Shown one piece after another: positions 1-6,942 of a stretch of 23,381 nt of DNA; the first letter of the stretch is position 1; every line of letters begins with the position of its first letter. Both the position numbers and the translations under genes were made by a program. The notes under the pieces are model-generated. The model saw only the letters and a program-made list of their open reading frames with translations, had not been told where the DNA came from and did no database searches. Source of the stretch: DATIJJ01 sp035478255. GTDB lineage: Bacteria; Pseudomonadota; Gammaproteobacteria; DSM-16500. The DNA lies in NCBI GenBank assembly GCA_035478255.1, contig DATIJV010000063.1, positions 1-23,381 of the forward strand. The letters run 5' to 3'.

Positions 1-95
1 AGGGGGACGTTCTAATTTAGCACATCTGTATCGGAGCGTCCCCCTTCCTCTAAACGCGCTTTTCGTTTGGAGGAAGGGGAAAGGGGAAGGAGGTA
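1..95 (+). repeat. Family-1 cloverleaf palindromic repeat, copy A (left part cut by window edge)
   Basis: This is the right two-thirds of the element seen complete at 18534-18670. The central hairpin has an 8-bp stem (2-9 with 37-44) and a 27-nt loop. The right lateral hairpin has a 12-bp stem with one G-T type mismatch (45-56 with 64-75) around the 7-nt loop CGCTTTT. The outer-stem strand at 76-95 ends in AAGGAGGTA. Its left partner lies outside the window. The copy sits 13 bp past the corC stop codon, so it lies at the 3' end of the minus-strand operon. It has the same orientation as the 18534 copy. Confidence 0.9.
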
Positions 96-108
96 AAAAA
101 TTAAATAA

Positions 109-933
109 TTAAACTTCTTTTTTCACTTCCAGCAAATGGATCCGTTGATTATCACTATGCAACACTTTAAAACGATAATCTCCAATGGTAATGACTTCGC
201 CGCGCTTCGGCAGATGACCAAACTGATTTAATACCAATTCTCCCATCGTATCAAATTTTTCGTCATTAAAATCCGTGACAAAATATTCGTTAAAATCATC
301 AATTATGGTAGAAGCTTTTATCGTATAGCTTCCATCTTCATGTTTTTTAATATCATCATCTTCATCAATATCATATTCATCTTCAATATCGCCCACGATT
401 TGTTCCAGTACATCTTCAATCGTGACCAATCCTGAAACCTGTCCATATTCATCAATCACGATGGCAATATGATTACGCTTCGCACGAAATTCTCGAAGCA
501 AAATATCGAGACGTTTACTTTGCGGAACAAACACAGCAGGGCGCAAATTATCACTCATCAAAAAATCTTTTTTCTTTGCCGAAAATTCATATTTTAATAA
601 ATCTTTTGCCAGTAAAATTCCCACGACATCTTCATTTTCAATCACCGGAAAACGAGAATGCGCAGACTCAATAACAATCGGCAAAATTTCTGTAAGCGTG
701 CTATTTTTTTTCAGCGTGATCATTTGCGATTTGGGAACCATGACTTCGCGCACTTGCATTTCTGAAACAATCAACACGCTTTCAATCATGCTGAGCATTT
801 CAGAACTTAAAATATCGCGGTCTTCAGCATCTCGTAAAACGTCTACTAATTGTGATCGGTCTTTGGGTTCCCGGATTAACAAGTCACTGAGCCGCTCAAA
901 CCAGGAAAGTTTTTCATCATTATCTGACTTCAT
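109..933 (-). CDS. corC: CorC/YbeX-family CBS-domain protein (ion-efflux or ribosome-associated role)
   Basis: The protein has 274 residues and no membrane segment, like E. coli CorC/YbeX (about 290 residues). The order is an acidic N-terminal segment, two CBS domains (about 65-120 and 133-188, the second containing the family signature around HIAIVIDEYG at 155-164), then a CorC_HlyC domain (about 200-274). CBS pairs bind adenine nucleotides. Family members have been linked to Mg/Co efflux and, through the conserved operon, to ribosome metabolism; the exact role here is not shown by sequence. The ATG at 931-933 overlaps the end of ybeY by 14 bp, which suggests translational coupling. The usual next gene, lnt, is not in the window: a palindromic repeat follows immediately. 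Confidence 0.93.
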   Translation of the reverse strand: MKSDNDEKLSWFERLSDLLIREPKDRSQLVDVLRDAEDRDILSSEMLSMIESVLIVSEMQVREVMVPKSQMITLKKNSTLTEILPIVIESAHSRFPVIENEDVVGILLAKDLLKYEFSAKKKDFLMSDNLRPAVFVPQSKRLDILLREFRAKRNHIAIVIDEYGQVSGLVTIEDVLEQIVGDIEDEYDIDEDDDIKKHEDGSYTIKASTIIDDFNEYFVTDFNDEKFDTMGELVLNQFGHLPKRGEVITIGDYRFKVLHSDNQRIHLLEVKKEV

Positions 934-1393
934 TATTTTTTACCACTTGATAGGGATTATTGATTCCTAAATTATTTAAAATTTTTATTTCTTCAGCTTC
1001 CATAATTTCTGCATCTGAATCTTTTTCATGATCATACCCTAATAAATGCAAGGTGCCATGAACTACCATATGCGCAAAATGCGCTTCCAGTGTTTTGTCT
1101 TGTTCCAATGCTTCTTCATGAACCACATCTGCGCAAATGATGATGTCACCCAAAATGTGTATTTCATCGCATTCTTCCGGCATATCAAAAGGAAAGGATA
1201 AAACATTGGTGGGTTTATTTTTTTTCCGATAAGTCGAATTTAATTCTGTTATCTCAGCTTTATCTACAATGCGAATGGTTAATTCTGCAGATTCCATTTT
1301 ATTTTTTAACGCAGCTGTTACCCAGCGTTTTAACTTTGCCGCTGTCGGCAATGATTTGCCTGCGACAGTGCGCTGAATAATAATGTCATACAT
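920..1393 (-). CDS. ybeY: YbeY endoribonuclease / rRNA maturation factor
   Basis: The 157-residue product matches the family length (about 155). It carries the diagnostic metal-binding motif HGTLHLLGYDH, with ligands His112, His116 and His122. YbeY is a zinc-dependent single-strand endoribonuclease involved in 16S rRNA 3'-end processing, 70S quality control and stress survival. The ATG at 1391-1393 lies 3 bp after the ybeZ stop, with AAGG about nine bases upstream of it. The gene overlaps corC at its 3' end. The ybeZ-ybeY-corC order is conserved in proteobacteria and supports both the assignment and cotranscription. Confidence 0.96.
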   Translation of the reverse strand: MYDIIIQRTVAGKSLPTAAKLKRWVTAALKNKMESAELTIRIVDKAEITELNSTYRKKNKPTNVLSFPFDMPEECDEIHILGDIIICADVVHEEALEQDKTLEAHFAHMVVHGTLHLLGYDHEKDSDAEIMEAEEIKILNNLGINNPYQVVKNNEVR

Positions 1394-1396
1394 TTT

Positions 1397-2374
1397 TTAA
1401 GTGCCTTTTTTTTCCTGGTAACTTTCGTACGCTTCCACAATGCGCTGAACCAGAGGATGGCGAACCACATCGCTCGCATCAAAGTGCGTGAAACTGATGC
1501 CATTCACATTGTTTAAAACATCCATCGCATGAATTAAACCGGAGTCACGGCGGTTGTTTAAATCAATTTGTGTAATGTCGCCCGTGATAACAACCTTCGA
1601 ATTAAAGCCAATACGCGTTAAAAACATTTTCATTTGTTCTAAAGTCGTATTTTGACCTTCATCCAGAATAATGAACGAGTCATTCAAGGAGCGGCCGCGC
1701 ATATAAGCAAGCGGTGCCAGTTCAATGACATTGCGCTCGATGAGTTGTCCAACAAGATCAAACCCGATCATTTCATATAACGCATCATAAAGCGGACGTA
1801 AATAAGGATTAATTTTTTCTGCGAGATCGCCCGGTAAAAATCCTAATTTTTCTCCTGCTTCAACGATGGGGCGTACTAAAATAATGCGACTGACGCGCTC
1901 TGTTTCAAGTGCACTGACAGCGCATGCGACTGCCAGATACGTTTTCCCCGTACCCGCAGGTCCAATGCCAAAATTAATGTCATGATTTAAAATATTTTTT
2001 ATATATTGAACTTGGTGCTCGCCGCGAGCAGTAATCGTTTCACGTTTTATCCGAATGTCCATCTGTATACTCTCATTGGAAACTGGTTTTAATGAAGCTT
2101 TTCGAGCGGTTTGCAAGTATAAATGCACTTCATGGGATGCGAGATGAGAGGATTTCCGCGCTTCTTGATACAAATCGTTTAACGCTTTGCAGGCTTTTTC
2201 TACGGCTGTCGGCAGACCGCTAATCGAAAACGTGTAACCTCTTTGTTTTATTTCAACTTCCAGACGATCTTCAATGAGGCGGAGATGCTCATCACATCGG
2301 CCGCAAAGATTCAATAATCTGCGATTGTCTTCGGGACTGAGTACTACAACTTTTGAATAATGTGTCGTTTCCAA
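1397..2374 (-). CDS. ybeZ: PhoH-like ATPase YbeZ
   Basis: The 325-residue protein has an N-terminal KH-like region (about 1-100) and a PhoH P-loop ATPase domain. Walker A is GPAGTGKT at 138-145 and Walker B is FIILDE at 234-239, followed by the family's GQN. PhoH proteins are P-loop NTPases related to superfamily 1 helicases, and YbeZ is reported to work with YbeY in RNA metabolism. The likely start is a TTG at 2372-2374: an in-frame TAA lies two codons upstream, and no ATG occurs near the N terminus. GAGGA sits 12 nt upstream, a long spacing that may mean weak initiation. ybeY follows after 3 bp. A strong inverted repeat separates it from miaB. Confidence 0.94.
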   Translation of the reverse strand: METTHYSKVVVLSPEDNRRLLNLCGRCDEHLRLIEDRLEVEIKQRGYTFSISGLPTAVEKACKALNDLYQEARKSSHLASHEVHLYLQTARKASLKPVSNESIQMDIRIKRETITARGEHQVQYIKNILNHDINFGIGPAGTGKTYLAVACAVSALETERVSRIILVRPIVEAGEKLGFLPGDLAEKINPYLRPLYDALYEMIGFDLVGQLIERNVIELAPLAYMRGRSLNDSFIILDEGQNTTLEQMKMFLTRIGFNSKVVITGDITQIDLNNRRDSGLIHAMDVLNNVNGISFTHFDASDVVRHPLVQRIVEAYESYQEKKGT

Positions 2375-2423
2375 GGTTTATATTGATCCTCTCGGTTGCC
2401 TCTATAATATCAGTATATACCAT

Positions 2424-2477
2424 GCGCGGCCATAATTTGAGGTTTTTTGCGCCAAAAACCGCAATTTATGACCGCGC
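2424..2477. repeat. Long hairpin between miaB and ybeZ
   Basis: The arms 2424-2447 and 2454-2477 are inverted repeats of 24 nt that match at 21 positions, with a 6-nt loop. The right arm covers the miaB stop codon region (2466-2468). In the minus-strand transcript the hairpin would sit exactly at the miaB/ybeZ boundary. No U-run follows it, so it is not a standard intrinsic terminator. It could instead be an RNA-processing or stabilising structure, or a simple member of the palindromic repeats seen elsewhere in the window. Confidence 0.75.
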
Positions 2478-3803
2478 GCAGTATAGCATCAATTCGCCGC
2501 GCAGCGAATTGGGTAAACTGTCAGTAATGCGAACTTTGACCATTTGTCCTATCAAATCTTCTCCGCCTGTCACATTGACTACGCGATTATTTTCAGTTCG
2601 GCCTGCAAAATGGCTGGAATCTTTTTTAGAAGGGCCTGTGATCAAAATCGTTTGTATTGTGCCGACCATGCTGTCGCTAATGCGTTTTGTATTTAATAAA
2701 ATTCTGTTTTGTAAAATGGCGAGACGTTGTTTTTTGACATCCATCGAAACAGTATCAGGCAATTGTGCAGCAGGTGTGCCGGGACGCGGACTATAAATAA
2801 AACTAAACGAATTGTCGAAACCAATATCATGAATTAAATTCATGGTATCTTCAAAATCTGCGTCAGTTTCGCCGGGAAATCCGATAATAAAATCAGATGA
2901 AATGCTAATGTCAGGCCGAACTTTTCGAAGTTTACGAATTTTGGATTTGAATTCCAAGACAGTATAACCGCGTTTCATCTTGCTTAAAATTCTGTCAGAA
3001 CCACTTTGTACAGGCAAATGCAAATGATTTGCCAATTCAGGAACATTTGCATAAGCCTGAATTAAATTATTCGAAAATGCCAAAGGATGGGAGGTCGTAA
3101 AACGAATGCGGGAAACGCCTTCAATCGCTGCTGTGTATTGAATGAGTAATGCCAAATCAGCAGTGCCGCCTTCGTGCATTGCACCGCGATAATCGTTGAC
3201 GTTTTGTCCCAAGAGATGAATTTCCCGGACTCCCTGTTCTGTCAGAGAAACTATTTCAGCGAGAACATCATCAAAAGGACGGCTGATTTCTTCGCCGCGT
3301 GTATAAGGAACGACGCAAAAACTGCAATATTTGCTGCAGCCTTCCATGATGGAAACATATGCACTCGGGCCTTCCGCACGCGGTTCAGGCAGGCGGTCGA
3401 ATTTTTCAATTTCGGGAAAGCTAATGTCTACGACGGGTTTGCGTTTGGCTTTCACTTCAGCAACCATTTCGCCTAAACGATGCAAGGTTTGCGGCCCAAA
3501 TACCATATCCACAAAAGGTGCGCGTTTAATAATCGCATCACCTTCCTGGCTTGCAACACAACCGCCTACACCGATAATTAAATGCGGATTTTGTTCTTTG
3601 AGTATGCGAAAACGCCCGAGTTCAGAGAAGACTTTTTCTTGCGCTTTTTCACGGATTGAACAGGTATTCAGCAATAAAACATCAGCTTCATCAGGGTTAG
3701 CAGTTTTTTCCAGTCGATGCGAAACCATCAGAACATCAGCCATTTTTGCTGAATCGTATTCATTCATTTGACAGCCGTGGGTTTGGATATAAACCTTACT
3801 CAT
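2466..3803 (-). CDS. miaB: tRNA-2-methylthio-N6-isopentenyladenosine37 methylthiotransferase MiaB
   Basis: The 445-residue enzyme belongs to the radical SAM methylthiotransferases. The N-terminal UPF0004 domain has the three cluster cysteines Cys11, Cys48 and Cys82. The radical-SAM CxxxCxxC motif is Cys156, Cys160 and Cys163. The C-terminal TRAM domain occupies about 375-442. MiaB adds a methylthio group to i6A37 of tRNAs that read UNN codons, using two 4Fe-4S clusters and SAM. The ATG at 3801-3803 has AGAGG about six bases upstream. It is the first gene of the minus-strand operon and diverges from the ferredoxin-like gene, with only 26 bp between the chosen starts. Confidence 0.96.
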   Translation of the reverse strand: MSKVYIQTHGCQMNEYDSAKMADVLMVSHRLEKTANPDEADVLLLNTCSIREKAQEKVFSELGRFRILKEQNPHLIIGVGGCVASQEGDAIIKRAPFVDMVFGPQTLHRLGEMVAEVKAKRKPVVDISFPEIEKFDRLPEPRAEGPSAYVSIMEGCSKYCSFCVVPYTRGEEISRPFDDVLAEIVSLTEQGVREIHLLGQNVNDYRGAMHEGGTADLALLIQYTAAIEGVSRIRFTTSHPLAFSNNLIQAYANVPELANHLHLPVQSGSDRILSKMKRGYTVLEFKSKIRKLRKVRPDISISSDFIIGFPGETDADFEDTMNLIHDIGFDNSFSFIYSPRPGTPAAQLPDTVSMDVKKQRLAILQNRILLNTKRISDSMVGTIQTILITGPSKKDSSHFAGRTENNRVVNVTGGEDLIGQMVKVRITDSLPNSLRGELMLYCARS

Positions 3804-3829
3804 ATTGCCTCTTTTTTTGAGAGGTATGT

Positions 3830-4213
3830 ATGATATTCGATTGCATAAAGAGGTACAATCTTAAAATGAATGACGAACTTCTCGAGCGCGCGGAAAAATG
3901 CGGTATTAATCAAATCAAACGGCATATTTTTCTTTGCTGCGACCAGACTAAACCTAAATGCTGCGATTTGGCCGCTGGGCTTTTGGCTTGGGATTATCTC
4001 AAATCGCGATTGAATGAATTAGGTCTGGACCAGGCAGGGATCTACCGCTCGAAGGCAAATTGCCTGCGGATTTGCCGTCAAGGCCCGATTGCGGTGGTTT
4101 ATCCTGAAGGAATTTGGTATCACTCCTGCAATCCAGACGTTTTAGAGCGCATTATTCAGGAACATTTGATTGGCGGCGTTCCTGTCAGAGACTATATGAT
4201 TAATTCTTTATGA
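3830..4213 (+). CDS. (2Fe-2S) ferredoxin-like, thioredoxin-fold protein
   Basis: A small 127-residue protein with the cysteine layout of thioredoxin-like 2Fe-2S ferredoxins: a cysteine-rich turn after a beta strand (RHIFLCCDQTKPKCC) and a later CLRIC followed by the QGPIAVVYPEG segment typical of this family. It probably carries one 2Fe-2S cluster, but its redox partner is unknown. The start at 3830 has GAGAGG five bases upstream. An alternative ATG at 3866 has AAAGAGG 12 bases upstream, and in that case TTGCCT (3805-3810) and TATGAT (3829-3834), 18 bp apart, could be the promoter. Its stop overlaps the rsmE start by four bases (ATGA), so the two are translationally coupled. Confidence 0.85.
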   Translation: MIFDCIKRYNLKMNDELLERAEKCGINQIKRHIFLCCDQTKPKCCDLAAGLLAWDYLKSRLNELGLDQAGIYRSKANCLRICRQGPIAVVYPEGIWYHSCNPDVLERIIQEHLIGGVPVRDYMINSL

Positions 4214-4941
4214 CAATACGTATTTATCAGGCACAACCTTTTAAGGAAAATACCAATATCACTCTCGATGAAGCCGCGAGCCATCATTTGGCGCGTGTAT
4301 TGCGTGTATCAGTGGGGGAAGAAATTAGATTATTTAACGGCAAGGGCGGGGAATTTTCCGCTATCATTCAGCAAATTAATAAAAAAAATGTGCAGATAGA
4401 GATTAAAAAACACATTGATCGGGAAGTAGAAAGTTCGCTTGATATCTGGCTCGCGCAGGGGATTTCTCGCGGAGAAAAAATGGATTTGACTATTCAAAAA
4501 GCGGTTGAGTTAGGGGTTAAAAAAATTATTCCTCTTTTTTCAGAACGTTGCAATGTGAAATTAGATCAGGATCGTTCTCTGAAACGGTTAGAACATTGGC
4601 GGTCGATTGTGATGAGTGCTTGCGAACAGTCTGGCAGAAATCGTTTACCGGAATTGGAAATGCCGCAGGCGCTGGACCGCTGGCTGCCAACAGTCCAGGC
4701 AGATTTTCGTTTGATTTTATCGCCGTATGCTGAAAATACCTTAAAAAAACTGGCAGTTTCCAGTACGGCACGGGTTGTGGTATTGATTGGCCCAGAAGGC
4801 GGGTTAAGTGATCTGGAGATCAGTCAGGCTGTGGGACAGGGCTTTTTGCCGTTAAATTTGGGACCGAGGGTACTGCGGACGGAAACAGCGGGGCTTGCGG
4901 TGATTGCAGCGCTGCAGGGTTTTTATGGGGATATGGGTTAG
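4210..4941 (+). CDS. rsmE: 16S rRNA (uracil1498-N3)-methyltransferase RsmE
   Basis: At 243 residues it has the same length as E. coli RsmE. The SPOUT-fold SAM-binding knot is visible as IGPEGG (193-198) and the C-terminal LGPRVLRTETA motif (217-227). An N-terminal PUA-like domain (about 1-70) contains the family's HHLARVLR motif (25-32). RsmE methylates N3 of U1498 in the 30S decoding region. The gene overlaps the ferredoxin-like gene by four bases. fis follows after about 60 bp. Confidence 0.96.
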   Translation: MTIRIYQAQPFKENTNITLDEAASHHLARVLRVSVGEEIRLFNGKGGEFSAIIQQINKKNVQIEIKKHIDREVESSLDIWLAQGISRGEKMDLTIQKAVELGVKKIIPLFSERCNVKLDQDRSLKRLEHWRSIVMSACEQSGRNRLPELEMPQALDRWLPTVQADFRLILSPYAENTLKKLAVSSTARVVVLIGPEGGLSDLEISQAVGQGFLPLNLGPRVLRTETAGLAVIAALQGFYGDMG

Positions 4942-5002
4942 CACTTCACGATTCACAACGAAGCGTGTATGCTTGTTTCATTTTACTGCCAAGGATATTT
5001 TT

Positions 5003-5272
5003 ATGGAAAACAATAATAAACAAGACCCCTATGTCGATCCTGCTGTAGTTTCTTTACGTGAAAATGTGACAGAAGTTATGCAGCATTATTTTGCTAACCT
5101 GAAAGGCGAAGAACCGCGTCATGTGTATGATTTTTTTCTCGATGAAATTGAAGAACCGCTCATCGCATCAGTGATGAAATTCACCAATAACAATCAATCG
5201 GAAACCGCTCGTATTTTAGGATTGTCTCGAGGCACATTACGGGCAAAATTGAAAAAATTTGGTCTTTTATAA
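5003..5272 (+). CDS. fis: DNA-binding protein Fis
   Basis: This 89-residue nucleoid-associated protein has the Fis layout: a flexible N terminus, dimerisation helices (about 22-60) and a C-terminal helix-turn-helix (about 65-84, NQSETARILGLSRGTLRAKL). Fis bends DNA and regulates rRNA, recombination and, in pathogens, virulence genes. The start at 5003 was chosen because AAGGA lies seven bases upstream and the length then fits the family (89-98 residues). An upstream in-frame extension has no Fis similarity. In enterobacteria fis follows dusB; here it follows rsmE. Confidence 0.94.
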   Translation: MENNNKQDPYVDPAVVSLRENVTEVMQHYFANLKGEEPRHVYDFFLDEIEEPLIASVMKFTNNNQSETARILGLSRGTLRAKLKKFGLL

Positions 5273-5300
5273 TCTTTAGTATGCGCAATATGGACATTCT

Positions 5301-6593
5301 ATGTTAGGCGATGACGATTATCAAAAAGTAATTTACGAACTTTCTGAATTGATTGTTGCTGCGCAAAGACCTATCCGTATTCTTGATTCCATCAAATGGG
5401 ATGCTGAAGTCCAGCAGCAATTTTTTAAAAGTAAGTGCAAAAGATTGCCTCATATCAATTCTCAGTATTATCAGGAAAAAAATCCGCTTTCATTTAATCC
5501 GCAAGAAAAAATAGAAGAATTTCACGAAATTGAACGCAGCATTCGCCGTAAACTAGGTCAATATAGCGGTGTGGGCAGTATTATGCAGCGTATGTGTCGA
5601 GAATATACGCGCGTCATTCATATGCTCATGGCGCGCGGTACACGAAAATTTACCGAAATTTCTCAAGAATTGTACGGTAGTTCGGAAGATGCTTTTCATA
5701 TCGGTGCGCCTACATTAAAAGATTTGGCGACTTTGGTGACGAATACGCTGGCGAACATTAAAGATCGTGTAGCAACTAAAGCCGATGATAAAATTTTTAC
5801 CAGCGAAGAAACGGTGGCTTTATTGGGAGAGCGCCTGGCGAATTATTTTACCGATATAAATCATAATCCGCGCGTTGAATTAAGTGATGGTATTGTTGCT
5901 GATGCGGCAGCGGGAGCGGACCGCATCAAAATTCATTCGGGTTATATGTTCAGCGAGCGGGAAATTCGTGTCTTTGAAATTCATGAAGGCTGGGTGCATT
6001 TGGGCACGACGCTGAATGGAATGACGCAGCCTGTGTGTACTTTTCTGAGTAAAGGCCCGCCGTCTTCAACGATTACCCAGGAAGGTTTGGCGATTATCAC
6101 AGAGGTTTTTACGTTTTCTTCTTACCCGAGACGCGTGAAGCGTTTAACGAATCGTATTACCGCGGTGAATATGGCAGAAGAAGGTGCTAATTTTCTCGAT
6201 GTTTTTAATTTTTATCGCGAACAGGGTCTGGAAGATATGGATTGTTATCATTCGACAACGCGGGTATTTCGCGGGAGCATTCCAGATGGCGGTCCATTTA
6301 CCAAAGATTTATCTTACAGCAAAGGATTTATCCTGATTTATAATTATGTACGTCTGGCGGTACAACGTGGATTGGTTTCGAATATCCCTCTCCTTTTTGT
6401 GGGGAAAACAACGCTGGAAGATATTCACATTATTGGGGATTTGGTTGAGGAGGGAATTGTTGTTCCGCCGCGTTATATCCCGCCGCAATTTCAAGACCTT
6501 GCGGCGCTGAGTGCATGGATGTGTTATTCATTGTTCTTGAATAAGTTGGATTTGCAGAGATTGGCGACGGATTTTAAGGCGATTTTGTTGTGA
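5301..6593 (+). CDS. DUF1704 / QEGLA-motif putative metallocarboxypeptidase
   Basis: The 430-residue protein carries the signature TQEGLA (Gln260) that names the 'flavohemoglobin expression-modulating QEGLA motif' family, and a putative zinc motif HEGWVH (His228, Glu229, His233). HExxxH is the same pattern as in the eukaryotic tubulin carboxypeptidases of the KIAA0895/MATCAP group, which are distant relatives. A hydrolase acting on protein C termini is therefore plausible by homology, but no bacterial substrate can be read from the sequence. The start at 5301 lacks a strong Shine-Dalgarno. The gene lies 28 bp after fis and is followed by a large repeat cluster. Full length with no visible break. 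Confidence 0.88.
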   Translation: MLGDDDYQKVIYELSELIVAAQRPIRILDSIKWDAEVQQQFFKSKCKRLPHINSQYYQEKNPLSFNPQEKIEEFHEIERSIRRKLGQYSGVGSIMQRMCREYTRVIHMLMARGTRKFTEISQELYGSSEDAFHIGAPTLKDLATLVTNTLANIKDRVATKADDKIFTSEETVALLGERLANYFTDINHNPRVELSDGIVADAAAGADRIKIHSGYMFSEREIRVFEIHEGWVHLGTTLNGMTQPVCTFLSKGPPSSTITQEGLAIITEVFTFSSYPRRVKRLTNRITAVNMAEEGANFLDVFNFYREQGLEDMDCYHSTTRVFRGSIPDGGPFTKDLSYSKGFILIYNYVRLAVQRGLVSNIPLLFVGKTTLEDIHIIGDLVEEGIVVPPRYIPPQFQDLAALSAWMCYSLFLNKLDLQRLATDFKAILL

Positions 6594-6601
6594 TTTTTAT
6601 T

Positions 6602-6810
6602 GTAATAGCTCACACCCATTGGTTGTCATCGCGGAATTTACTCACTCTTAATTCGCGCTTTTTGCGAATTTAGAGTGAGTTAATGTCCGCGATCTACCCA
6701 AATGAGAATCAAGGGTAGATCGCGGACATTAAGCGCTGCTAAGCGAGCAAAAGGCGCTCGCCAAGCAGCGCTAAATTCCGCGATGACAACCAATGGGGGT
6801 GAGCTATTAC
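6602..6810. repeat. Family-2 cloverleaf palindromic element, 209 bp, complete
   Basis: The outer terminal inverted repeat is 39 bp (6602-6640 with 6772-6810, one mismatch). Inside it are three consecutive hairpins that use every base. Hairpin 1, 6641-6679, has a 16-bp stem with one mismatch and 7-nt loop GCTTTTT. Hairpin 2, 6680-6732, has a perfect 20-bp stem and a 13-nt loop. Hairpin 3, 6733-6771, has a 16-bp stem with two mismatches and 7-nt loop AAAAGGC. There is no coding potential. It begins 9 bp after the stop of the QEGLA gene. No clear target-site duplication is visible. Only one copy is in this window. Confidence 0.9.
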
Positions 6811-6819
6811 GTCAAAAAA

Positions 6820-6906
6820 GCTCCGATACAGATACGCTCAATTAGAGCGTCCCCCTTCCTCTAAACGCGCTTTTCGTTTGGAGGAAGGGGATAGGGGAAG
6901 GAGGTC
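6820..6906 (-). repeat. Family-1 cloverleaf repeat, copy B (half element)
   Basis: The copy contains the 27-nt central loop (6821-6847), the right strand of the central stem (6848-6855), the right lateral hairpin with 7-nt loop CGCTTTT (stems 6856-6867 and 6875-6886) and the terminal strand 6887-6906 ending AAGGAGGTC. The left terminal strand, left hairpin and left central-stem strand are missing; the break lies at the base of the central hairpin. The central-loop sequence is in the opposite orientation to copies A and C. GTCAAAAA occurs both just before the truncated end (6811-6818) and over the intact end (6904-6911). With the 6602-6810 element it fills the 349-bp gap before the ZIP gene. 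Confidence 0.88.
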
Positions 6907-6942
6907 AAAAAGCGCTAAAAACTTACTTTACAGTACAGTGTA

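Noticed and set aside
3805..3834. TTGCCT-18-TATGAT promoter for the ferredoxin-like gene
   Set aside because: Plausible only if translation starts at 3866; the ATG at 3830, which lies inside this -10, has better ribosome-binding-site spacing, so it is mentioned as an alternative and not listed as a feature.
4904..5002. Upstream extension of fis overlapping rsmE
   Set aside because: It lies partly inside rsmE and has no Fis similarity; the ATG at 5003 has a proper AAGGA and gives the normal Fis length.
6602..6810. Enterobacterial-type REP/BIME repeats
   Set aside because: No conserved GTAG-like guide tetranucleotide or short REP stem was seen; the complete elements are much longer and have a closed outer stem.
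6594..6942. CRISPR array
   Set aside because: The repeats are inverted within single elements and are not regularly spaced direct repeats with spacers; no cas gene is present.
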